Source: Roseateles oligotrophus
GTDB lineage: Bacteria; Pseudomonadota; Gammaproteobacteria; Burkholderiales; Burkholderiaceae_C
Direction of reading: 5' to 3'
Length of the DNA: 64,000 nucleotides
Assembly: GCF_025717515.1 (NCBI RefSeq)
Contig: NZ_JAJIRN010000008.1
Location: forward strand, 62,001-126,000
Below are positions 57,256 through 64,000 of the stretch, in pieces. How positions within the stretch are numbered: position 1 is the stretch's first letter; every line of letters begins with the position of its first letter. The notes beneath the pieces were generated by a model. That model was not told the DNA's origin, did not search any database, and saw only the letters and a program-made list of their open reading frames with translations. A program made the position numbers and the translations under genes.

Positions 57256-59307
57256 TCAGTTCCAACGGTAGCGGTAGCTCAGGAGTGCGCTGCGCCCCCT
57301 GCCTGGGAAATCAACGCTGCCATAGCCGGGCTCGGAATAATTGGCGTTGAGGGCATTGTCCAGACGCAGTTGGACTTCATGGCTGTTGTATAGGACCTGC
57401 GTCCAGACCAAATTCAGGCGTGTGCTCGGGGCCAGCGAATAGGGCGTCAGGAAATTGGCAAAAGCATTGCTGAAACTGGCATGGCGTTTGGAAGCGTAGA
57501 GCAACTCGGTCGCCCATTGGCCAAATTTACCCGAATGCCAGCGCCACTCGGCGCGTACCGAATGCTCGGGGAATCGCTCGGGCGGCCTGACCAAATCGCC
57601 GACCAGCGGAATCGGGTCACGTTCGGTCATGTTCAATCCCGTCCAGGAGATGCCAAAGCGATGCGCGCCGTCTTCATAACGGACATCCAGCTCGGCGCCT
57701 TGGCCGGCAAAGCGGCCGCGGTTGACGGGTTGGTAATTGAGCCCGGTCTGCTGCAATTCGATCTTGTTTTTGACCTCGAGTTGGTAGGCATTGGCACTGA
57801 GCTGCAAATTCGGACTGGGCAGCCAGTTGATTTGAAACTCGCTATTGCGCGCGGTCTCGGCATGGAGCTTCAGGTTGCCGATCGCGTCGCCGCTGTAGAG
57901 TGGCTGGGCCAAGAGGTCAAACACGCTGGGCGCTTTGTAAGAGGTGCTCCAGATCAGCTTGGTGTTGAACTCTCGGCTGTATTCATACACGGCGGCAGCC
58001 CGCCAATTGGTGTTGCCGCCAAAGGTCTTGTGATCGTCCCGCCGCCAGTTGGCGCTCAGGCCCAACTTGTCGCTCATCTGCCAAAGGTATTGGGCGAACA
58101 CACCGGTGTTTGCCAAGCGCATGGCGGTGCTGGGTTTGCCACTCAGGCTGCTGCTGCCGTTGGGCGCCACCAGTAGCACTTGCATGCTGTCTTGATGGTC
58201 AACCGTGCGGTCGGCGCCAAAGCTCAGGCTGTGGTCTGCGTTCAGTGCTCCATTGAAATTGAGCCCCAGGTCATTGGCCAATGAGGACAACTCGCGCTTG
58301 GGGTAGCTGCTGGTGCTGGTCTCCAAGCGTTCTGTGGGCGAGATGCCGGAGCGGGCGACGTTCCAGCGGAACTTGGCCTGCCAACTCGGACTGATGTCCC
58401 AGTGGCTTTGCCAGCCGAATTGGGCGCGATATTGCGAGTAGCGATTCTTGTGGCTGAGTACGCCGAAGTCGAGGAACTCGGCCACGCTGTCCGTGCGCGA
58501 ATAGTTCAACTCAAGCTGGTGTTTGACTTCTTCGGTGTCGAAACTCGCGCGACCCAGGACCGACACCGGCTGCTGGTGCGCGTCCTGCGAATCGGCCCCT
58601 CGCAAGGCCGGTTTCGCGCCCAGCAAGGGCGAGCTGGCTGGCAGTCGCAGTCCGTTCAATTCGTAGTGCTCGGCCTGCACGGCGAACAGCAAGCCCAGGC
58701 GACCGTTCCCGCCGGCAATGCTGGCGTCCACACCGTTGGCGCTGCCAGCATAGGTGCGCAGTTGCGCGCTGGCATCTGTGGCGCCGACATGGTGCTTGCG
58801 CGTGACCACGTTGACGGTGGCCAAAAAAGCGTCGGCGCCATAGAGCGCCGATGCAGGCCCGCGTACCACCTCGATGCGGTCGATGCTGTTCATAGGCATC
58901 AAGGAGGGGTTGAGAAAGTTGCTGGCATCGGGGCGAAAGGCTTGCGGCTGGCCGTCGATCAAGAGCTTGATCTGGCGGTTCCAGCTGCGCTGCCCGCCAA
59001 ACAAACCGCGCACGCCGATGTCTTGAGAGCCTTGCGCATCGACGCGGTAGAGCCCAGGCACGCGAGCCAAGGCGTCGGCCACCGAGCGATCGCCCCAGGC
59101 CTCGATTTCCTCGCGCCCAATTACCGAGACGATCGCTGGTGCGCGTGCCAAGCTGGTGGCCACCAAGCTGGCCGACTCGACCCGGATGTCGGCCAACTGT
59201 TCCAAAGACATGCCAAACAAGCCCGGCACGATGGGCTCAACGGGGGGGCTTTGAGCGAGCAAGCCTGCAGGCAATAAAGCCAGCAGTCCTAAACACGGCT
59301 TTTCCAT
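57256..59307 (-). CDS. TonB-dependent outer-membrane receptor
   Basis: 683 aa with a short signal peptide (MEKPCLGLLALLPAGLLA). The plug runs from about 45 to 165: TSLARAPAIVSVIGREEIEAWGD, LARVPGLYRVDAQGSQDIGVRGL, IDGQPQAFRPDASNFLNP, IDRIEVVRGPASALYGADAFLATVNVVT. The barrel follows and ends in aromatic residues (SALLSYRYRWN). The plug recalls CirA and the receptors that partner YfiR-like proteins. It is transcribed from a promoter at 59347-59375 together with the LivJ-type lipoprotein. Confidence 0.92.
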   Translation of the reverse strand: MEKPCLGLLALLPAGLLAQSPPVEPIVPGLFGMSLEQLADIRVESASLVATSLARAPAIVSVIGREEIEAWGDRSVADALARVPGLYRVDAQGSQDIGVRGLFGGQRSWNRQIKLLIDGQPQAFRPDASNFLNPSLMPMNSIDRIEVVRGPASALYGADAFLATVNVVTRKHHVGATDASAQLRTYAGSANGVDASIAGGNGRLGLLFAVQAEHYELNGLRLPASSPLLGAKPALRGADSQDAHQQPVSVLGRASFDTEEVKHQLELNYSRTDSVAEFLDFGVLSHKNRYSQYRAQFGWQSHWDISPSWQAKFRWNVARSGISPTERLETSTSSYPKRELSSLANDLGLNFNGALNADHSLSFGADRTVDHQDSMQVLLVAPNGSSSLSGKPSTAMRLANTGVFAQYLWQMSDKLGLSANWRRDDHKTFGGNTNWRAAAVYEYSREFNTKLIWSTSYKAPSVFDLLAQPLYSGDAIGNLKLHAETARNSEFQINWLPSPNLQLSANAYQLEVKNKIELQQTGLNYQPVNRGRFAGQGAELDVRYEDGAHRFGISWTGLNMTERDPIPLVGDLVRPPERFPEHSVRAEWRWHSGKFGQWATELLYASKRHASFSNAFANFLTPYSLAPSTRLNLVWTQVLYNSHEVQLRLDNALNANYSEPGYGSVDFPGRGRSALLSYRYRWN

Positions 59308-59346
59308 GGGGCGATGCCTTCGGCCGTAGCCGGCGTAAATGGGGGC

Positions 59347-59375
59347 AGTATTGACATATTGACACCCTGAGTCAA
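59347..59375 (-). promoter_or_regulatory. Promoter of the TonB receptor operon with tandem 8-bp repeat
   Basis: On the minus strand, TTGACT, a 17-bp spacer and AATACT lie about 40 bp before the receptor ATG. The spacer and -10 hold two adjacent copies of TGTCAATA (plus-strand positions 59349-59364), a plausible operator. A looser repeat, GAGTCAAGTCGAGTCA, overlaps the -35. Confidence 0.6.
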
Positions 59376-59437
59376 GTCGAGTCAGGTGTAAAGAACTGTT
59401 GCTTTTTTGGGGCCGTAAATTGAGCCTTCATTGGGTT

Positions 59438-59466
59438 TTGGCGTCAGCCTAACTTTGACCTAATAT
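59438..59466 (+). promoter_or_regulatory. Candidate promoter of the DUF3369-EAL regulator
   Basis: TTGGCG, a 17-bp spacer and TAATAT on the plus strand, about 60 bp upstream of the regulator ATG and back-to-back with the receptor promoter. Confidence 0.5.
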
Positions 59467-59527
59467 GGCATGCTTGTTGAGCTCAACGCGGGCTTGACGA
59501 AATTCATTGCTGGGAAGTGGATGAACC

Positions 59528-61750
59528 ATGTCCGATGAAGACCAACTCTTCCTGACCGATTCACCTCCAGACGCCGAGCCGGCCGGGCAAGCGCCTTGGC
59601 GGGTTTTGGTGGTGGACGACGATGAAGAGGTGCACCGGGCCACCGACTATGCGTTTCGCCGCACACTCGTATTGGGCCGCCCGCTGATCATGCTGCACAG
59701 CTATTCGGGCACCGATGCGCGTGCCTTGCTGGCACAGGATCGTGACTTCGCGCTGGTGTTGCTGGATGTGGTGATGGAGGACGCGCAAGCCGGGTTGATG
59801 CTGGTGGAATACATCCGCCGCGACTGTCAAATGCAGACGACCCGCATCATTTTGCGCACCGGTCAACCTGGCTCGGCGCCCGAGTTGCCCATCATCGAAG
59901 CCTACGACATCAATGATTACCGTACCAAGAGCGAGTTGACACAAACCAGGCTGATCACGGCGGTGACGGCGGCGCTGCGCTCATATGATCAGATTCGCAT
60001 GATTGCAGAGAGCCGGCGTGGGCTCGAGTTGATCGTGCGCTCCTCGGCCGATCTGATGGAGCGCCACGCGATGCTCAGCTTCGCCGAGGGCGTGTTGACC
60101 CAGTTGGCCGCGCTCTTGGGGCTGCCGCGTGATGGCCTGGTTTGTGTGCATCGGGGCGATGAAAAGCGCGGCGAACGCGCCGACACGTTTTACGTCATCA
60201 GCGCTGGCGGACAACTATCGGATTACCTCAGCTGCACATTGGACAAACTCACCGACACGGCAGTGCGCGAGGCGGTGAGCGATGCGCTGCGCCAGCGCCA
60301 GCATCAGTTCACTGTTTCCTCCACCGTCTTGTATCTATTTGCGGATGGTCACGAGGCTGCTGTCTATATGCGTTCGCATCAGCCATTGCTGCCCTTGGAT
60401 CGGCAGTTGGTGGAGGTTTTTGCGACCAATCTGTCGGCCTATTTTGGCAATGTGCATTTGATCGGCGAGCTGAATCGCCTGGCCTTCTTGGATGGGCTGA
60501 CCGGCTTGGCCAATCGGGTTCAGTTCATCAAGGATATTGAGACCCAACTAAGCGCTCAATTGGTCGGGAAAGAAGAACCGCAGGCCTTGCTGCTGCTCGA
60601 CGTCAAGCGCTTTTCTGAGCTCAATAACGGTCTCGGCCATGAGGTCGGAAATGCCTATTTGAAGGCCATAGCCCAGGGCTTGCGGGCGGGCTTCTCGGCC
60701 CAAACCCGGGTGGCTAGGCTGGGCGGCGACGTATTCGGTCTGGTCGGGTCTGCGGCCGAGCTTGCGCCTGAGCGGGTGCGATCGTTGTTTGAGGGTGGTG
60801 TGCTGGCCGGGGAGCATCGCCTGGTGGTGGCCTTTGCGGCCGGCTATTGCGCACTGGAAGGCCATCGGGGTTCCGGGCTTGCCGCCTTGCGCCGCGCGAA
60901 TATCGCTTTAGCAAGGGCCCGGCTTAGTGCTCAGGCGCAGCGGGTGAGTTTTGATCCGATCATGGAAGAGCAGACGGCTCAGCGCCTAGCACTGTTGCGG
61001 GCCTTGCGTCGTGACATTCAGGCGCAGCGACTGGAGCTTTGGTATCAGCCCCAGCTGGACCTGCAGAGCGGTCGCATGATTGGGCTGGAAGCCCTGATGC
61101 GCTGGCCGGACGGCACGGGCGGCATGGTGGCATCGCCGGCGGTATTTGTGCCGCTGGCCGAGCAGGCCGGTTTGATCGTTGAGATGGGTCTGTGGGCCTT
61201 GCACCGGGCGGCCGAAGATTGGGTGCATTTGCAGGGCGTTGCCGATGCGCCTCCACGCATCAGCGTCAACGTCAGCATGCCGCAGTTCCGCAGCGGTGAG
61301 CTGCAGGGGCAGGTGGCAGAGGTGCTGGCGCGCCACGCCTTGCCCGCCGGCACGCTGGAGCTGGAGATCACCGAGAGCATCGCCATGGATGACCCTTGCT
61401 TGGTGATTTCGACCTTGACTGCACTGCGTGAGCAAGGTGTGCGGGTGGCGATGGATGATTTCGGCACCGGCTATTCGTCCTTGTCGCAACTGCGTACCTT
61501 GCCCATCGATGTGCTGAAGATAGACCGGGCTTTTGTCAGCCAGATCGGTGAGCGACAGGGCGAGATGTTTGTAGAAACGGTGCTCGCCTTGGGTAAGCGT
61601 ATCGTCGCGGAGACCGTCGCCGAGGGCGTCGAAACCCCTCTGCAGGCCGAATTTCTGCGCCAACATGGCTGCCACATCGCGCAAGGCTGGCTCTATGCCA
61701 AGGCAATGCCGCTGCAAGAATTGAAGGCTTGGATGGCGGCTCGAATCTGA
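59528..61750 (+). CDS. Response regulator with DUF3369, degenerate GGDEF and EAL domains
   Basis: 740 aa. The receiver domain has the acidic cluster VVDDDEE, phosphoacceptor Asp80 in LVLLDVVMED and Lys134. A DUF3369 (GAF-like) domain covers about 170-310. The GGDEF domain (from LDGLTGLANRVQF) has GGDVF instead of GGDEF, so cyclase activity is doubtful. The EAL domain (490-735) is intact: GLEALMRW, Asn in NVSMPQF, ELEITES, DDFGTGYSSLSQLRTLPIDVLKID. The likely activity is c-di-GMP hydrolysis controlled by phosphorylation. It converges on the histidine kinase operon, whose stop is 6 bp away. Confidence 0.94.
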   Translation: MSDEDQLFLTDSPPDAEPAGQAPWRVLVVDDDEEVHRATDYAFRRTLVLGRPLIMLHSYSGTDARALLAQDRDFALVLLDVVMEDAQAGLMLVEYIRRDCQMQTTRIILRTGQPGSAPELPIIEAYDINDYRTKSELTQTRLITAVTAALRSYDQIRMIAESRRGLELIVRSSADLMERHAMLSFAEGVLTQLAALLGLPRDGLVCVHRGDEKRGERADTFYVISAGGQLSDYLSCTLDKLTDTAVREAVSDALRQRQHQFTVSSTVLYLFADGHEAAVYMRSHQPLLPLDRQLVEVFATNLSAYFGNVHLIGELNRLAFLDGLTGLANRVQFIKDIETQLSAQLVGKEEPQALLLLDVKRFSELNNGLGHEVGNAYLKAIAQGLRAGFSAQTRVARLGGDVFGLVGSAAELAPERVRSLFEGGVLAGEHRLVVAFAAGYCALEGHRGSGLAALRRANIALARARLSAQAQRVSFDPIMEEQTAQRLALLRALRRDIQAQRLELWYQPQLDLQSGRMIGLEALMRWPDGTGGMVASPAVFVPLAEQAGLIVEMGLWALHRAAEDWVHLQGVADAPPRISVNVSMPQFRSGELQGQVAEVLARHALPAGTLELEITESIAMDDPCLVISTLTALREQGVRVAMDDFGTGYSSLSQLRTLPIDVLKIDRAFVSQIGERQGEMFVETVLALGKRIVAETVAEGVETPLQAEFLRQHGCHIAQGWLYAKAMPLQELKAWMAARI

Positions 61751-61756
61751 GCTTGC

Positions 61757-63322
61757 CTAGAGCTGATTCAAGGGCGCCCGGCGCGGAAATCTCAGCTCGA
61801 ACGTGGTGCCTTGGCCGACTTGGCTGCGCGCTTCGATGACGCCGCCCAAGGGGCGAATTGCCAAGCTATGCACGACATGCAGGCCCAGCCCAGAGCCACC
61901 CTGCCCAAGTCGGGTGGTGAAGAAGGGCTCGAAGATACGGTGCAGATGCTCTGGCGGGATGCCCGCGCCATGGTCGCTCACTTGCAGGGTCAGCCAGCTA
62001 TTGCCTGCGTCCGATCCTTGCTCGTCGATGGACTCCCGCACCTGCACCTCGATTCGCCCGCCGCCAATCGGCTCCAGACCATGGCGCGCGGCGTTTTCGA
62101 TCAGATTGCTGACGATCTGTGTCAGCGCACCGGGGTAGCTATTGCAGCGTATGCCTGGTGCGCAGTCCAGCGCGACCTCAATCGGCCGGTGCTTCATACC
62201 GGGTGCCAGCAGGGCCATGCAGTCATCCAATACATGGCGCAGATCAAAGTCCATGCGCGCCTCGCTGGTTTCATTCACCGCCACCGACTTGAAGCTTCGC
62301 ACCAGCGCAGCTGCGCGCTCCAGCGACCGCGACACGATGCCCGAGCCCTCATCCACCGAAGCCATGAATTCCTCCAGCCCGCGCCGACTCAACGAGTTGC
62401 CGGTGATTTGATCGCGCATTTGCTGCGTACTCTTGTTCAGGCTGGTCGCCGCCAGCAAGGCGTTGCCGATCGGCGTATTCAGCTCATGCGCAACGCCGGC
62501 CACCACATTGCCCAGAGCGGCCAGTTTCTCGTTTTGCATCAGCAGCGTCATTGCCCGCTCCAACTCTTGACTGCGTTGCTGCACGCGCTGCTCCAGCAAA
62601 TCATTGGCGGCCTGAAGCGCATGATCGCGTTCGCCAACGACCCCCAACATGCGGTTGAATTCATCCGTCAGTTGGCCGATTTCGTCGCCGCTGCTTTTCT
62701 GCACGCGCAGCGAGAAATTGCCGGTGCGGCCGACCTCGCTGGCCGCCGCGCTGAGGCGCTCCATCGGCTGACTGACCAGGCGACGCGCCGCCCACAGCAG
62801 CGCAGCGCCGAGCACCAACACGCCGAGGGCCAAGGCGCCGAACATGATGCCGTATTGCGGCAGGCGCTGTATCAGCGGTGGCATCTGCACGCGAATCCAG
62901 ACCCGGCCAAGCTCGCGCCCGTCGCGCAACACCGGCAGGCTTCGGCTCGCTTTGTTGGCCTGGAACTGGCTGCCGCTGGGCGGCATAGTGGCCGGGTTGA
63001 CTGGCTGGCCCTCAATGGGCCAAAAGGCAAAAACCGAACCGTCGCTGCGATAGAGCGCCCCGGCATCAACGCCTTCATACAGGCGCAGAAAGCCCAGGTT
63101 GTCTTGAGCTTGCTTGACATCATCAAAGTCCAAAGCGGCCTGATTGATGTCGGCCATCACCTTGGCGACTGACTCAAGTTGGCGTTCCAGTCTTGGCCGG
63201 AAAGTTGTGGTTTCGTAGCTGAGCACGGCCAAGCCGGCCAGCAGCAGTGCCAAGATCGTGCCCAACACCATTGCCAGCAGCAGCTTGCGCTGCAGGGGCA
63301 GGGATGTGTATCGCCAAGCCAT
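61757..63322 (-). CDS. CHASE8/HAMP sensor histidine kinase
   Basis: 521 aa. TM1 is at about 13-35. The periplasmic domain (36-155) carries LESVAKVMADINQAALDFDD, LRLYEGVDAGALYRSDGSVFAFW and ELGRVWI, the pattern of the CHASE8 domain of the diguanylate cyclase YfiN/DgcN. TM2 is near 160-180, then HAMP, a coiled coil, a HisKA-like H box GVAHELNTPIGNAL, and an HATPase domain with NLIENAARHGLE, DHGAGIPPEH and GGSGLGLHVVHSLA. The ATG overlaps the YfiR-like stop (ATGA). The likely partner is the convergent DUF3369-EAL regulator. Confidence 0.92.
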   Translation of the reverse strand: MAWRYTSLPLQRKLLLAMVLGTILALLLAGLAVLSYETTTFRPRLERQLESVAKVMADINQAALDFDDVKQAQDNLGFLRLYEGVDAGALYRSDGSVFAFWPIEGQPVNPATMPPSGSQFQANKASRSLPVLRDGRELGRVWIRVQMPPLIQRLPQYGIMFGALALGVLVLGAALLWAARRLVSQPMERLSAAASEVGRTGNFSLRVQKSSGDEIGQLTDEFNRMLGVVGERDHALQAANDLLEQRVQQRSQELERAMTLLMQNEKLAALGNVVAGVAHELNTPIGNALLAATSLNKSTQQMRDQITGNSLSRRGLEEFMASVDEGSGIVSRSLERAAALVRSFKSVAVNETSEARMDFDLRHVLDDCMALLAPGMKHRPIEVALDCAPGIRCNSYPGALTQIVSNLIENAARHGLEPIGGGRIEVQVRESIDEQGSDAGNSWLTLQVSDHGAGIPPEHLHRIFEPFFTTRLGQGGSGLGLHVVHSLAIRPLGGVIEARSQVGQGTTFELRFPRRAPLNQL

Positions 63323-63876
63323 CAGTGGCCCTCCTCATAGTTTCTGAGCGCAAGTTGCTGCAGCTTGGCCGAAACTTTCAGCCCCGAGCGTTCGGCCGCT
63401 TTGGTGTTCAGCTCGAAACGCAGCTGCTCATCGCGTAGCAGCAAGCCGATGATGCCGCCGCGATCGAGAAAACCTATGCCTGGGCCTATGGTCAGGATGG
63501 GCAGAGCCCCGAGTGGACGCAAGGGAGCGGTATTGCCCTCGGGCGTGTAGAGCAAGTGGACATGGGCGGCTTGCAAGATGTTGTCAATGCGCTTGACCTC
63601 CACCGGGCGGCCTTGCAGTCGCCCGGTCTTGAAGCCGCTTTCCAGCAAGCGCAACATCGGCTCGTCGTCCATCACGCCGATGACGAAGGGTGCGGTCGCG
63701 TCGGCAAATGCATTCGCCGGCCATTCGACATAACTGCCAAAGGCGGCGACATACTTGGCCCGCGCGGTCTCGGGAGTCATCCGTTGCTGAGTCGCCTGGG
63801 CATAGCTTGGAGCTGTCGTGAGCGCCAAGCACAACAGACACGAAAATCCAAGGAGAGCAATCGCGGTAAATTTCAT
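63322..63876 (-). CDS. YfiR-like periplasmic protein (DUF4154)
   Basis: 184 aa with a signal peptide (to APSYAQA). The YfiR family pattern is clear: KYVAAFGSYVEWPANAF, FVIGVMDDEPMLRLLESG, GRPVEVKRIDNI, AHVHLLYTP, ILTIGPGIGFLDRGGIIGLLLRDEQLRFELNTKAAERSGLKVSAKLQQLA. In Pseudomonas, YfiR binds the periplasmic domain of YfiN and represses it. The mature chain here has no Cys, so the disulfide control described for P. aeruginosa YfiR cannot operate. It is translationally coupled to the CHASE8 kinase. Confidence 0.92.
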   Translation of the reverse strand: MKFTAIALLGFSCLLCLALTTAPSYAQATQQRMTPETARAKYVAAFGSYVEWPANAFADATAPFVIGVMDDEPMLRLLESGFKTGRLQGRPVEVKRIDNILQAAHVHLLYTPEGNTAPLRPLGALPILTIGPGIGFLDRGGIIGLLLRDEQLRFELNTKAAERSGLKVSAKLQQLALRNYEEGH

Positions 63877-63907
63877 GGAGCGTCTAAGCTGAAGCGATTA
63901 TGCGGCT

Positions 63908-64000
63908 TCAGCTCAGAAATTTGAGCACAATGCGTGCGCCGGGCTGGGCCGACTCAATGCTCAGGCGGCCCTGCAATTGGCGCGCCAGCGAGGCCACCAA
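63908..64000 (-). CDS. C-terminus of a histidine kinase (cut by window edge)
   Basis: The last 30 codons of a minus-strand gene entering from the right: LVASLARQLQGRLSIESAQ, then PGARIVLKFLS and stop. This is the closing part of an HATPase domain, as in HWE/HisKA_2-type or hybrid kinases. It lies 31 bp upstream of the YfiR-like gene, so it is probably the preceding gene of that operon. The 5' part is outside the window. Confidence 0.7.
   Translation of the reverse strand: MVASLARQLQGRLSIESAQPGARIVLKFLS

Overview
The window is about 64 kb of a GC-rich, densely packed chromosome. Protein content and gene order point to a betaproteobacterium of the order Burkholderiales, probably in the Rubrivivax/Leptothrix/Roseateles neighbourhood. 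The indications are divergent rne/rluC, rplU-rpmA-obgE-proB, hemA-prfA-prmC with grxD and ubiX, miaB, and chemoreceptors of the [12 protein letters not shown] type. This is inference from gene families; no rRNA or tRNA gene is present to confirm it. I see no phage, insertion sequence or CRISPR array.

Layout. 0-8.4 kb: rne (minus, with its own terminator), a structured 0.7 kb gap, then the plus-strand run rluC, HAD phosphatase, Rieske protein, sppA and argJ. 8.4-17.2 kb: a SPOR-like membrane protein, a sensor-domain-only LuxR-like protein, a histidine phosphatase, a formylglycine-generating-enzyme-like protein, the 5' remnant of a lytic polysaccharide monooxygenase gene, a TonB-dependent receptor, an NTF2-like protein and rsgA. 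17.2-31.2 kb: a well-initiated 23-residue ORF, an Ala/Thr/Pro-rich exported protein, a gamma-glutamyltransferase/GNAT pair, an MFS transporter, RimJ-type GNAT, CheW, a LytS/LytTR regulatory operon that includes a degenerate second kinase-like protein, rluE, a CoA-transferase, a DUF3224 protein, an AraC regulator and an SDR. 31.3-33.5 kb: a diguanylate cyclase with two substrate-binding sensor domains. 33.5-47.7 kb: a housekeeping block (ispB, rplU, rpmA, obgE, proB, rppH, proS, lytic transglycosylase, ubiX, grxD, outer-membrane protein, prmC, prfA, hemA, miaB). 47.8-55.6 kb: an L,D-transpeptidase, a TPR/NTF2 protein, a FimV-like protein and two tandem 516-residue chemoreceptors.

55.9-64 kb is the most interesting part. 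It holds a TonB-dependent receptor co-transcribed with a lone lipoprotein substrate-binding protein, a response regulator with DUF3369, degenerate GGDEF and EAL domains, and a convergent operon of a kinase fragment at the window edge, a YfiR-like periplasmic protein, and a histidine kinase whose sensor half (CHASE8-like plus HAMP) resembles the YfiR target YfiN. Together they look like a complete route from outer membrane to c-di-GMP in which the YfiR/YfiN-type switch drives phosphotransfer instead of a cyclase. That reading is inference; the parts are directly visible.

Control signals read from the sequence include a perfect FNR/Anr site upstream of hemA, a near-consensus promoter for rplU, a promoter for the receptor operon with a tandem 8-bp repeat in its spacer, and intrinsic terminators after rne, rpmA and proB.
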